Shown here: positions 1 through 11,297 of the stretch, piece by piece
How the letters are laid out: every line of letters starts with the position of its first letter
Numbering within the stretch: the stretch's first letter is position 1
Origin: CAWBCR01 sp963787375
Lineage (GTDB): Bacteria > Chloroflexota > Anaerolineae > Aggregatilineales > UBA3940
Reading direction: 5' to 3'
DNA length: 34,156 nt
Assembly: GCA_963787375.1 (NCBI GenBank)
Contig: CAWBCR010000001.1
Location: 1 to 34,156 of the forward strand
The notes under the pieces: model-generated
Database searches by the model: none
What the model saw: the letters and a program-made list of their open reading frames with translations, nothing else
Told to the model about the DNA's origin: nothing
Made by a program: the position numbers and the translations under genes

Positions 1-126
1 TTTGGCACAAAGCGGAAAGGGTCTGGCCGATTCTGGATCGTCACTACCATAGACGGGCTGTGCTGTTTGGAGTACCATGATCATAGCACCATCCGCCAAC
101 GTCCCTTTTCCCCGACGAGGTTCGCC

Positions 127-1505
127 ATGCCGATCCGTCCTCGTGAGGCTCTCGCACATGCCGCTCGCAATCTGATCGCAGGCCGCTGGCAGATCACTCA
201 TCGCAGCGATAGCGGACGCGTCACCATGGTAAGCGTGGTGGCGCGCTCGCCGTTCGCAGCGCTGATCGGGCTGATCGCCCTGATGGTCGTGCAGCCCGCG
301 CGGTTGTGGACGGTGCTGGTCGCGGGGCTGGCTACCGCAATCGGCATGTGCCTGCTGTGGGCCTGCTGGCCGCGCGCGGCGCGTCTTTCGAGCGGCGTGT
401 GCTGCACACCTGGATGCAGGTCGGCGACCTGCTCGAAGAAGCCTTCACGCTGCACAATGCTTCCCCGTTCCCGCTGCTGGCCGCCGAAATCGACGATCGC
501 TCCGACCTGCCCGGCTACAATCTCTCGACAGTGCGGGCGGCAGGTGCCAACAGCCAGACAACTTGGCGGCTGCGCGGGCGCAGCCGGCGGCGGGGGGTGT
601 TCCGGCTGGGGCCGACGACAGTTCGCTTTGGCGATCCGTTGGGCATGTTCGGGGTGACGTGTGACTATCCACATACGCGCGAGGTGCTGGTCTTTCCGCC
701 GGTGCTGCACGATCTGTCCGTCCCGGGGTTGGCTGGCGGGGGACAGGGTCAGGCGGCATCACGCCAGCGCAGCCTGGCTGAAACTGCTGCCATCGGCGGG
801 GTGCGCGATTACCGCCCAGGCGACCCCATCCGCCGCATTCACTGGCCGCTTTCGGCGCGGCACCAGACATTCCTGGTCAAGGAGTTCGACCGCGAGATGG
901 GCGGCAACGTGTGGCTGGTACTTGACCTCGATCCACAGGCACATGCCGGCAGCGGTGACAACTCGACCCTGGAATACGCAGTCATCTGGACGGCAAGCTG
1001 GGCGTGGCATCTGCTGCGCGCGGGGAAGGGGGTTGGATTGGTGGCCTGCATCCCACAGCCGGTTGTGATCCCACCCGCCAGTGGCTCGGCGCAGTTGTGG
1101 CAAATGCTGCGCGTGCTGGCACCGGTCGAAGCGCAGGCAAACCTTCCTCTGGCGGCGCTGCTGCGCGACGTTCAGCCGCGCCTGCGACGCGGTAACTCGC
1201 TCGTGATCGTCACGCCATCCACGTCGTCTGATTGGCCGCCGCTGCTGGCCCAGCCGGTCCTGCGGGCGGCTGTGCGCGACGTTGTCCTGTTGGATGCGGC
1301 TTCCTTCGAACAGGCGCAAGACCCTGGCAGCGTCGATGGCATCCGCGCGGTGCTGGCCGGGTTGGGCATCGGGGTGCAGGTGGTGCGCTGCCAGCCCGGC
1401 CTGCATGCATCGCCGGCTGCGCCCGGCGGCGGCGACTGGGAGTTCAGGGTGACGCCACATGGCCGGGTGATCGTGCGCGCGCGCCCGGCGGATGTCCGAT
1501 CGTGA
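127..1505 (+). CDS. DUF58 domain protein (frameshifted)
   Basis: DUF58 proteins are membrane-anchored proteins with a vWA-like fold, usually encoded with a MoxR ATPase and a transglutaminase; their biochemical role is poorly defined. The N-terminus, from ATG 127 behind the purine-rich GACGAGG at 114-120, has two hydrophobic segments (about 226-360). The reading frame then changes near 360-366. The second frame carries the family core, including GDLLEE, and the signature stretch GVRDYRPGDPIRRIHW followed by SARHQTFLVKEFDRE at about 801-897, then VWLVLDLD like a vWA strand. One missing base joins the frames, giving about 460 residues. The stop at 1503-1505 lies just before the transglutaminase start at 1508, so the two are co-transcribed. 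No MoxR gene can be identified in the first 126 bases. Family call is firm; the exact start (127 or 226) is not. Confidence 0.85.
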
Positions 1506-1507
1506 CG

Positions 1508-3876
1508 ATGCGCAGGCTGCATCTGCCGCGCTGGACGGCCCACACCTGGATACGGGCCGGCCTGATCGCTATTATGCTGGCCTGCCTGCCGGTAGAACTA
1601 AGTGCGACCGGCTGGCTAAAGTCGCCCGGCTTCCTGTGGTCGGCGACAGTGCTGTCGACGCTGCTTGGTTTGCTTCTAAGCACTGCACTGCCCCAACGGC
1701 CCCGGCTGGCGGCAGCGCTGATGCTGATCGGGGCGTGTCTGTTTGTAGCGCAGTCGCTGGGAGGAGTCCTGCCAGCAGCGCGCCCGGCGCTTGGCGAGCT
1801 GGCCTCAGCCGGGTGGTGGGGGCTGCGGGCGCTGGCTGCCGGGGTCGTCCAGGCCCTCAGGCCCGGGCAGCCGCGCCAGCGGTTGCATCGTTCCCGGCTC
1901 TGACCGAGTGGCGCGCGGCCTGGGGGCGTGTCGCGCTGTACGGCTGGAACCTGCGTGCCGGCTGGCCTCCGACGCTGGCACCGCACCACTGGGACAGCGG
2001 GCAGATCCTGCTGGGCAGCCTGCTGGGCCTGCTGGTGTGGGGCACTGCCGGCTGGGTGGGATGGTCTGCTGCGCGGCGCGAAAATCCGTGGGGCGCGCTG
2101 ACGGCAGTGGTGGGGACGGCTGCGCTCAACACCTATTACAGCGCCGAGGGGTGGTCGTTTCTGGTGGTGGTGTTGGCGCTGGGGCTGTTGTGGGCCGGCG
2201 ATTCGGCGCTGTGTAGATTACAGGATCGCTGGCCTACCGACTCACTTTATCCGGGGCTGGGGTTCGACTGGTGGCTGTCGAGTGGGGCTGTCATGCTGGC
2301 GGCGACCGCCGTAATGGGCGTCAGCGTGTGGGTGACGGACCCGGCGCTGGGCCAATGGGTGGACGACCTGCTGCACCCGGCGCAGGTGGCAGCGCCCGGC
2401 GAGGGCGAGGGCATTGCGGCGGCGTCAGCACCGGCCAACGCAGCCCCTTTCATGGGTGTGTGGCCCAGGGAGCACCTGCTCGGCGCGGGCCCCGACCTGC
2501 TTAACGCGCCAGTCATGTCGGTGCAAACGCCGGACCTGCCGCCGACGCACCTGTACTGGCGAGCCACCAGCTATGACGAATACACCGGTCAGGGCTGGAT
2601 CCAGAACAGCGCGAGCAGCCTGGCACCCGACGCCGCACCGCTATGGCCGGCGTCGATCACGCCACCGCCGGGGTTCGCGCTGGTGCGGCAAGTCGTGCGG
2701 CTGCAGGGGCAGGGGCGGCAGATCTACGCTGCCGGGCGACCGGTGAGCCTCAACCTGCCCGCCGAAGGCACCTGGCTCGACCCGGAGGCGCTCGACCTGA
2801 TCGGCGTGCGTAGCGTCGTCGCGCAATCGGGCTACGAGGTGCTGTCGTGGGTGCCCGGTGCGACGCCTGACGACCTCCGGAGCGCTCCGCAGATGTATCC
2901 GGTCTGGGTGACAAACAGTTACCTATCGCTGCCGGATGAGCTGCCGCAGCGGGTCATCGACCTGGCGCACAGCCTCACCGCCGGCCAGCCAACCGTCTAC
3001 GATCAGGCGCTGGCGCTGCAAACTTACCTGCGCACCATCCCCTATACGCTTGATTTGCCTGCACCGTCTACTGACGCCGATGTGGTCGACTCGTTTCTGT
3101 TTGACCTCAAGCGTGGCTACTGTGATTACTACGCCTCGGCAATGGTCGTCATGGCGCGCAGCGTCGACATTCCGGCACGGCTGGCTGTCGGTTATGCAGC
3201 GGGCAGCTATGACGCCAGAACGCAGTCCTACCGGGTGATCCAGGCTGACGCGCATTCATGGGTTGAGGTGTACTTCCCCGGCAATGGCTGGATTCCCTTT
3301 GAGCCAACCGCAGCCTATCCCGAACCGGTGCGCGGGTTGCCCGCAGACTGGGATGTGGAGGCGGCTTCCGCACAGGTCATCGCAGCGTGGCAGGCCGAGC
3401 AGTTGGCGGGAACAAAGCCCGCCTGGCTGCGATCGGGCTGGCTGCCGGCGGCCGCCAGTGGAATTGGGGCGCTGATGCTGGCTGTGGTGGCCGGGGGCGC
3501 GATCCGCAAGCGGCGGCTGGCGCGTGGCACGCCCGCCGAGATTGTCGACCGGCTGTATGGCTTGCTGGTCGCGTACGGTCGCAGGCTGGGCGTGGCGCTG
3601 TCTCGCACCCAGACGCCTGATGAATTCCTGACTGATCTGGTCGCTGCGCTGGCCGCTCAAGTAGATCATGCGCCGCGCCTGGGTGTCGACTGGACGGCGC
3701 GGCGCTCAAATGCGGAACAGGCAGCGCAGAAGCTGGTGTCGCTGGTGGTCCGCCAGCGTTACAGCCCGCACCAACCTGCACGATCAGATGCCCACGCGCT
3801 GCTGGCCGCCTGGCCGCGCCTGGATCGTAGCCTGCGCCTGTTCTGGCTGGCGCGGCTCGCCGGGTGGATCAAATAA
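1508..3876 (+). CDS. Membrane transglutaminase-like protein (TgpA type, frameshifted)
   Basis: Multi-pass membrane protein with an exported transglutaminase-like cysteine domain. The true N-terminus is MRRLHLPRWTAHTW from ATG 1508, with several TM helices up to about 1850. The frame then changes near 1856-1880, where one base seems to be missing, and continues with further TM helices to about 2340. The extracytoplasmic core contains RGYCDYYASAM with the nucleophile Cys at 3121-3123 (about residue 539), DAHSWVEV with His at 3253-3255 (about 583) and GWIPFEPT, where Glu (about 599) occupies the usual Asp position. A last TM helix (about 3430-3500) and a cytoplasmic tail resembling DUF4129 follow. 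Reconstructed length is about 789 residues, normal for the family. The alternative ATG at 1492 gives a non-hydrophobic, low-complexity N-terminus and is rejected. It is coupled to DUF58. Confidence 0.87.
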
Positions 3877-3911
3877 CCCGCTCGCTGGCGCAGACTACAC
3901 GCTGTACGCCA

Positions 3912-5679
3912 TCAGCCATACCCCAGCAGCGATGCCAGCCAGTGCTCGGCCGTCTCGACGTCCATCCCCTTGCGGCGGGCGTAGTCCTCGACCTGATCCT
4001 TGCCAATGCGCCCGATGCCGAAGTAGGCGGCCTCAGGGTGCGCGAAGTAGTAGCCGCTGACCGACGCGCCGGGCTGCATCGCGTAGCTGCCGGTCAGCGT
4101 GATGCAGGCGCTGGCGGGCGCGTCCAGCAGGCGGAACAACTCACCCTTCTCGGTGTGGTCGGGGCAAGCGGGGTAGCCCGGCGCTGGCCGGATTCCCCGG
4201 TACTGCCCGGCGATCAGCGCCGCGTTGTCGAGCGTCTCGTCAGGCGCGTAGCCCCAGAATTCGGTGCGTACCCGCTGGTGCATCCGCTCGGCGAAGGCCT
4301 CCGCCAGCCGGTCGGCCAGCGCTTTGACCATAATGCTGCGATAGTCATCGTGCGCCGCCTCGAAGCGCGCGACATGTGCCTCCAGGCCGATACCGGCAGT
4401 GACGGCGAACAGGCCAATATGATCGGGAAGGTTGGTTTCGCGCGGCGCAATAAAATCCGAGAGGCACAGGTTGGGCCGCCCCGGCGCTTTCTGCATTTGC
4501 TGGCGCAGGTTGTGGATCACGGCCAACACGTCTCGGCGCGACTCGTCGGTGTAGACCTCGATATCGTCGCAGATGCTGTTGGCCGGGAACAGGCCGATCA
4601 CCGCCCGTGCTGTCAGCCAGTTCTCAGCGACGATCTGGCTGAGCATCTCCTGCGCATCGTCGTACAGGCCGTGCGCCGTCTCGCTGACAATGGGGTTGTC
4701 AAGGATGGCGGGGAAAGTACCGGCCAGCTCCCACACCCGGAAGAACGGCGTCCAGTCGATGAAGCGCGCCAGCTCCTCAAGGTCGTAAGAGTCGAAGACT
4801 TTGAGCCCCGTCAGGCTTGGTTTCGGCAGCACGGTCTGCGACCAGTCGGGCTGGAAGCGGTTAGCGCGCGCCTGCTCCAGCGCGATCAGCGCGTGGCTGG
4901 CCTGTTTGCCGGCGTGCTTCTCACGCAGCGATTCGTACTCGGCGCGGACCTCGGCGATGAAGCGCTCGCGTGTGCCATCGCCCAGCAGGTTCGCTACGAT
5001 CCCTACCGCACGTGAGGCGTCGACCACGTGCACGACCGGGCCGCGCGTGTACTCCGGCTCGATCTTGACGGCAGTGTGCACTTTGGAGGTCGTCGCGCCG
5101 CCGATCAGCAGAGGGAGGTCGAACCCCTCGCGCTGCATCTCACGCGCCACGTGGCGCATTTCCTCCAGCGAGGGGGTGATCAGCCCGCTCAGCCCAATGA
5201 TGTCGGCCTGGTGCTCGCGGGCCGTCTCCAGGATTTTCGCGGCGGGTGCCATCACGCCCAGGTCGATGACCTCGTAGCCGTTGCACTGCAGCACGACACC
5301 TACGATGCTCTTGCCGATGTCGTGTACGTCACCCTTGACGGTGGCCATCACGATCCTGCCGTTCGAGCGTGTATCGCCCAGCGCCTGCTTCTCTGCTTCC
5401 AGGTAGGGCACCAGATGGGCGACGGCCTGCTTCATCACCCGCGCGCTTTTGACGACCTGCGGCAGGAACATCTTGCCCGCGCCGAACAGGTCGCCGACGA
5501 CGTTCATACCGTGCATCAGCGGCCCTTCGATCACGTCCAGCGGGCGGGCCAGTTTCTGGCGTGCCTCCTCGGTGTCTACGATGATGAACTCGGTGATGCC
5601 CTTGACCAGCGCGTAGCTGAGGCGGTCCTCAACCGGCGCTTTACGCCACTCGACGTCTTCTGTCTTTTCGATGTGCTGG

Positions 5680-5683
<4 letters not shown>
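3912..5683 (-). CDS. metH: Methionine synthase MetH, C-terminal part after a frameshift
   Basis: This is the 3' portion of cobalamin-dependent methionine synthase, which transfers a methyl group from methyltetrahydrofolate to homocysteine through cob(I)alamin. It begins at QHIEKTEDVEWRKAPVEDRL, the linker into the four-helix cap, followed by the B12 domain with GDVHDIGKSIVG (axial His about residue 758; E. coli His759) and LIGGATTSKVHTAVKI. The C-terminal SAM-dependent reactivation domain follows, with RPAPGYPACPDHTEKGELF. It ends with TGA at 3912-3914, 35 bases from the convergent transglutaminase stop. The first residues of the open frame upstream of 5683 are out-of-frame translation of the N-terminal half. 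Joined to the upstream part by removing one base, the protein is about 1227 residues, the classical full length with all four modules. Confidence 0.95.
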
Positions 5684-7596
<1,913 letters not shown>

Positions 7597-7635
7597 CGTT
7601 GCTATGTCCCTTACCCATCGTGACGTGATACAAAC

Positions 7636-7657
7636 AAAAACCTCTCGTGACGAGAGG
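7636..7657 (-). terminator. Intrinsic terminator of the metH SAM riboswitch
   Basis: On the minus strand CCTCTCG (7657-7651) and CGAGAGG (7647-7641) form a perfect seven-pair stem with a TCA loop, followed by five T at 7640-7636 and then GTTT. It lies between the aptamer and the metH start. CTCTC at 7656-7652 can alternatively pair with GAGAG at 7678-7674, which overlaps the 3' strand of aptamer helix P1, giving a plausible antiterminator. Confidence 0.9.
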
Positions 7658-7675
7658 CAGCGGCTGAAGCGCACT

Positions 7676-7776
7676 CTCATCTTCCAGACCCGTGTCTGCC
7701 GGAATTGGCACCCGTTGCGCGCTGCGCGGGGTTGCCGAGGTTTCTCAGGGCCGGTCCCTCCACCTCTCTTGATGAG
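7676..7776 (-). promoter_or_regulatory. SAM-I (S-box) riboswitch aptamer controlling metH
   Basis: The minus strand shows the S-box consensus almost in full. P1 is CTCATC (7776-7771) with GATGAG (7681-7676). Next come AAGAGAGGTGGAGGGAC, then GGCCC and GAAACC with CGGCAACC forming the kink-turn and P2 region, a P3 hairpin, then GTGCCAATTCC and GGCAGA, then GGAAGATGAG. Length is about 101 nt. The class binds S-adenosylmethionine and, with the terminator just downstream, should switch metH off when SAM is high. The position ahead of a methionine-synthesis gene fits the class exactly. Confidence 0.96.
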
Positions 7777-7811
7777 TCGTCATCGATATGCAGTTTGAAA
7801 AGCGTACGCAG

Positions 7812-7840
7812 AGTGTATTCTGTCTGGCGGCGGCTGTCAA
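7812..7840 (-). promoter_or_regulatory. Sigma70-type promoter of metH leader
   Basis: On the minus strand a perfect -35 TTGACA (7840-7835) is separated by 17 bases from -10 TACACT (7817-7812). Transcription would start near 7805, about 30 bases before the SAM-I aptamer, which agrees with the riboswitch being in the transcript. Confidence 0.8.
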
Positions 7841-8020
7841 ATCGTACTTTGCTGGTAAACATCGTGGCAATGCTTTTTCGCAGTGCATACCTTCAAGATG
7901 TGGCAGGTGTTATATTTGCAGATGCCCTGCGCGCGGGCGAAACCCGGGCTGGCACCGCCCGTTTGCTCCCGCCCATTGACGCCGGTTGCACATGCACACA
8001 CTGTCAAAAGAGGGGACTTT
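7841..8020 (+). other. Upstream region and putative structured leader of malic enzyme gene
   Basis: No gene is visible here; short open frames lack coding character. TATATT at about 7910 could be a -10 element for the malic enzyme gene, but no good -35 is present. At 7933-7972 there is a two-layer inverted repeat: GCGGG (7933-7937) with CCCGC (7968-7972), AAAC (7940-7943) with GTTT (7961-7964), and inner GGGC (7946-7949) with GCCC (7957-7960). It could fold in the 5' leader. No known riboswitch consensus was recognised. Confidence 0.35.
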
Positions 8021-10267
8021 ATGTCAATCACCAAGCAGGACGCACTGGATTATCACCGCCACGGGCGGCCCGGCAAGATCGAGGTCAGGCCGACCAAGCC
8101 GCTAACTACCCAGCGTGATCTTTCGTTGGCGTACACGCCGGGCGTGGCCGAGGCGGTGCTGGCCATCGACGAGGAGCCGCTGCAAGCCTTCGAACTGACG
8201 GCGCGCGCCAATCTGGTCGGCGTCGTCACGAATGGGTCGGCCATTCTGGGGATGGGCAATCGGGGCCCGCTGGCTGCCAAACCGGTGATGGAAGGCAAGG
8301 GCGTGCTGTTCAAGCGCTTCGCCGACATCGACGTGTTCGACATCGAGATCAACGCTACGACGCCGGAGGAGATCATCGCCGCCGTCAGAGCCATCGCGCC
8401 GACGTTTGGCGGCATCAACCTGGAAGACATCAAAGCGCCGGAATGCTTCGTCGTCGAGGAGACGCTGCGCAGAGAACTCGACGTGCCCGTCTTTCACGAC
8501 GACCAGCATGGCACGGCGATCATCACCGGCGCGGCGCTGCTGAACGCCGTCGAGCTGATCGACAAGCGGCTGGATGAGTTAAGAATCGTGGTGGTGGGGG
8601 CGGGCGCAGCGGCAGTCGCCACATCACGCTACTACCTCACGCTGGGCGTGCGGCTGGAGAACATCATCATGTGCGACCTGTATGGCGTGGTGTATCCGGG
8701 CCGCAAGGAAGACATGGATCCCTACAAGGGCCAGTTCGCCAGCGCGACAAAAGCCCGTACGCTGACTGAGGCGCTGGACGGTGCCGACATGGTGCTGGGC
8801 CTTTCGGCGGCAGGCGCAATCAAGCCGGAGATGCTCAAGAACATGGCGCGCGACCCGATCATCTTTGCGCTGGCGAACCCGACCCCGGAGATCATGCCGG
8901 ACGAGGCACGCACCGTGCGGCCCGATGCCATCGTCGCCACCGGGCGCAGCGACTATCCAAACCAGGTCAACAACGTGCTGGGCTTCCCGTTCATCTTTCG
9001 CGGCGCGCTCGACACCTACGCTACCGAGATCAACGAAGCCATGAAGCTGGCCGCGACGAAAGCGCTGGCCGCCCTGGCCCACGAAGACACGCCCGACAGC
9101 GTCCTGACGGCTTATGGCGTGCAGGCGCTGCGCTTTGGTCGTGACTACCTGATCCCCAAGCCGCTCGACCCGCGCGTGCTGCTTTACGTGACACCCGCAG
9201 TGGCGAAGGCTGCTATCGACAGCGGTGTCGCGCGCCGCGCGCTGGACCTCGACGCCTACCGCCGCGAGCTAATCTCGCGGCAGGGGCACGCCCAGCACGT
9301 CCGCAGCGATATCATCCAGAGGGCCCGCGCCGCCGGCGACAAGCGCATTGTCTTCGCCGAAGGGAACGAGGCCAAGATCATCCGCGCAGCTTACCAGGTG
9401 GAGCAGGAAAACCTGGGCACGCCGATTCTGCTGGGCCAGCCGGAGCGGATCACGCAGATGGTGGAAGAGCTGGGATTGGCGTTCGAGCCCACGGTGATCG
9501 ATCTGGCCGAGACGTCCAAACATGCGGAGTATGTCGACGCGCTGTACCGGCTGCGCCAGCGCAAGGGCATGACTCGCGCCCGCGCCGACAAACTGCTGTA
9601 TGATCCGAACTACTTTGGCCCGACAATGGTCAGGCAGGGCGACGCCGATGCTTTCCTCAGCGGGTTAACATATGAGTATCCTGAGGTGATCCGCCCGGCG
9701 CTGCAAATCGTCGGCACCCGGGCCGGCGTGGCGCATGCTGCCGGGCTGTACGTCGTGATCATCGAGCGGCGGGTATACATCTTCACCGACGCGACGGTCA
9801 ACATCGACCCGGACAGTGAGGCGCTGTCAGAGATTGCCATCCTTGCCGCGGACTTCGCACGAGGGCTGGGGCTTGAGCCGCGCGTGGCGATGCTGTCTTT
9901 CTCGAATTTCGGCAGCGCGCCGCACCCCAATTCGCACAAGGTGCGCGACGCCGTCGCACAGGTGCGCGAGAAACGCCCTGACCTGGCCGTCGACGGAGAG
10001 ATGCAGGCTGATACGGCAGTGGTGCCGGAGATCATCGCGCAGCGCTATCCGTTCAGCCGCGTGACGGATGCCAACGTGCTGGTCTTCCCCGACCTCGACT
10101 CGGCCAACGTGGCCTACAAGCTACTGTCACGGCTGGGCGGCGCGGAAACAATCGGGCCGGTGCTGCTGGGCATGGGCGCTCCAGTGCACGTCTTACAGGC
10201 TGGCGATGACGTGGAGGCTATCGTGGCGATGGCCGCAGTGGCGGTGATGGATGCCAACTGGCGTTGA
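8021..10267 (+). CDS. maeB: NADP-type malic enzyme with phosphotransacetylase-like domain
   Basis: Oxidatively decarboxylates malate to pyruvate with NAD(P) reduction, linking the TCA cycle to pyruvate and acetyl-CoA. The 748-residue protein matches the large MaeB class (about 760). Residues 1-400 form the malic enzyme module with YTPGVAEAVLAI, GNRGPLAAKPVMEGKGVLFK, the metal-binding VFHDDQHGTA, a Rossmann stretch VVVGAGAAAVA and NPTPEIMPDEA. From about 430 to the end lies the PTA-like regulatory domain (FAEGNEAKIIRAAYQV, DGEMQADTAV, FPDLDSANVAYKL), which in characterised MaeB senses acetyl-CoA and is not catalytically needed. ATG 8021 is chosen over an upstream in-frame codon because the strong AGGGGAC (8011-8017) sits just ahead and homologues begin at MSITKQDAL. 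NADP rather than NAD preference is by family only. Confidence 0.95.
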   Translation: MSITKQDALDYHRHGRPGKIEVRPTKPLTTQRDLSLAYTPGVAEAVLAIDEEPLQAFELTARANLVGVVTNGSAILGMGNRGPLAAKPVMEGKGVLFKRFADIDVFDIEINATTPEEIIAAVRAIAPTFGGINLEDIKAPECFVVEETLRRELDVPVFHDDQHGTAIITGAALLNAVELIDKRLDELRIVVVGAGAAAVATSRYYLTLGVRLENIIMCDLYGVVYPGRKEDMDPYKGQFASATKARTLTEALDGADMVLGLSAAGAIKPEMLKNMARDPIIFALANPTPEIMPDEARTVRPDAIVATGRSDYPNQVNNVLGFPFIFRGALDTYATEINEAMKLAATKALAALAHEDTPDSVLTAYGVQALRFGRDYLIPKPLDPRVLLYVTPAVAKAAIDSGVARRALDLDAYRRELISRQGHAQHVRSDIIQRARAAGDKRIVFAEGNEAKIIRAAYQVEQENLGTPILLGQPERITQMVEELGLAFEPTVIDLAETSKHAEYVDALYRLRQRKGMTRARADKLLYDPNYFGPTMVRQGDADAFLSGLTYEYPEVIRPALQIVGTRAGVAHAAGLYVVIIERRVYIFTDATVNIDPDSEALSEIAILAADFARGLGLEPRVAMLSFSNFGSAPHPNSHKVRDAVAQVREKRPDLAVDGEMQADTAVVPEIIAQRYPFSRVTDANVLVFPDLDSANVAYKLLSRLGGAETIGPVLLGMGAPVHVLQAGDDVEAIVAMAAVAVMDANWR

Positions 10268-10347
10268 TCGCCCGGCGCAGGTTGACAGCCCGATCAGCGA
10301 GATCATATCATGGGGCTGCATAAACACCCGAACAGACAGGAGTAGGC

Positions 10348-11244
10348 ATGTCAGAGAAGCTAGGATTTATCGGGCTGGGCATTATGGGCAGAGGGATGAC
10401 CCATAATCTACTGAAGGCGGGCTTTGACGTCACAGTGTGGAACCGCACCGCAGGCAAGATGGACGAGTTCGTCAAGGCCGGTGCCAGCGCTGCCGCCAGC
10501 CCCGCCGACCTCGCCGCGACGTGCGACGTGATCTTCACCTGCGTCAGCGACACGCCCGACGTGGAGACGGTGATACTGGGCGAGCAGGGCGTGATCTATG
10601 GCGTGCGCGCTGACGCGCTGGTCATCGACCACAGCACAATCAGCCCGCAGGCCACGCGTGAGATCGCCGCGAAGCTGGCCGAGAAAGGCGCGCACATGCT
10701 CGACGCGCCGATCAGCGGAGGCAGCGAGGGCGCAGCTAAAGGCATGCTGAGTATCATGGTCGGCGGCGAGGCGGCGCAGGTAGAGCGGGCGATGCCCTAT
10801 TTGCAGGCGATGGGTAAGACGATCACGCACGTCGGGCCGAGCGGCGCAGGGCAGATGGTCAAGCTGGTCAACCAGATTCTGGTGGTGATCACCGGGCTGG
10901 CTGTCAGCGAGGGGCTGCTGTTCGCGCAGGCAGGTGGGCTCGACCTGCAAAAGACGCTCGACGCCGTCTCCGGCGGGGCGGCGGGAAGCTGGATGCTTAA
11001 CATGCGGGGCCCGCAGGTCATCCGGCGTGACTGGCGGCCTGGCTTCACCATCGACCTTCAGCAGAAGGACCTGCGGCTTGTGCTGGAGGCCGCCGATCAG
11101 ATGGGCGTGCCGGTGGTGGCGACCAGCCTGGTGTTCAACCTGTACCGCACGCTCCAGGCGCAGGGCCTGGGCGGCGAGGGCAACCACGCGCTGATCAAGG
11201 CGCTGGAGAAAATGACCGGTATCGAGGTGGGCGCGGAGAGCTAG
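10348..11244 (+). CDS. NAD(P)-dependent beta-hydroxyacid dehydrogenase (3-HIBADH family)
   Basis: 298-residue oxidoreductase of the 3-hydroxyisobutyrate dehydrogenase / tartronate semialdehyde reductase / glyoxylate reductase family. The N-terminal dinucleotide fold shows GFIGLGIMGRGM, and the second strand ends VWNRT, where the Arg-Thr pair is typical of NADPH-using glyoxylate/succinic semialdehyde reductases. DAPISGGSEGA (about 119-129) is the substrate-binding signature and GAGQMVKLVNQ holds the catalytic Lys172. The C-terminal all-helical domain is complete. An ACAGGAG ribosome site precedes ATG 10348. It lies 80 bases after the malic enzyme gene in the same direction and ends just before a strong terminator. 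The exact substrate cannot be assigned from sequence. Confidence 0.92.
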   Translation: MSEKLGFIGLGIMGRGMTHNLLKAGFDVTVWNRTAGKMDEFVKAGASAAASPADLAATCDVIFTCVSDTPDVETVILGEQGVIYGVRADALVIDHSTISPQATREIAAKLAEKGAHMLDAPISGGSEGAAKGMLSIMVGGEAAQVERAMPYLQAMGKTITHVGPSGAGQMVKLVNQILVVITGLAVSEGLLFAQAGGLDLQKTLDAVSGGAAGSWMLNMRGPQVIRRDWRPGFTIDLQQKDLRLVLEAADQMGVPVVATSLVFNLYRTLQAQGLGGEGNHALIKALEKMTGIEVGAES

Positions 11245-11270
11245 CGGCGCTCGCCATGAGGAAGAATAGA

Positions 11271-11297
11271 GCCCACCCGCATCAAGGGTGGGCTTTT
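11271..11297 (+). terminator. Intrinsic terminator after the dehydrogenase
   Basis: GCCCACCC (11271-11278) and GGGTGGGC (11286-11293) form a perfect stem followed by five T. The last codons and stop of the convergent SGNH hydrolase gene (stop at 11282-11284) lie inside this hairpin. Confidence 0.9.

Noticed and set aside
1..126. Possible 3' end of an upstream gene (frames closing at 52 or 80)
   Set aside because: The residues readable in either frame are too few to recognise a family, including the expected MoxR.
3864..5015. 383-residue open frame on the plus strand opposite metH
   Set aside because: It is antisense to the well-conserved MetH C-terminus, has no recognisable motif and is explained by GC-rich codon bias.
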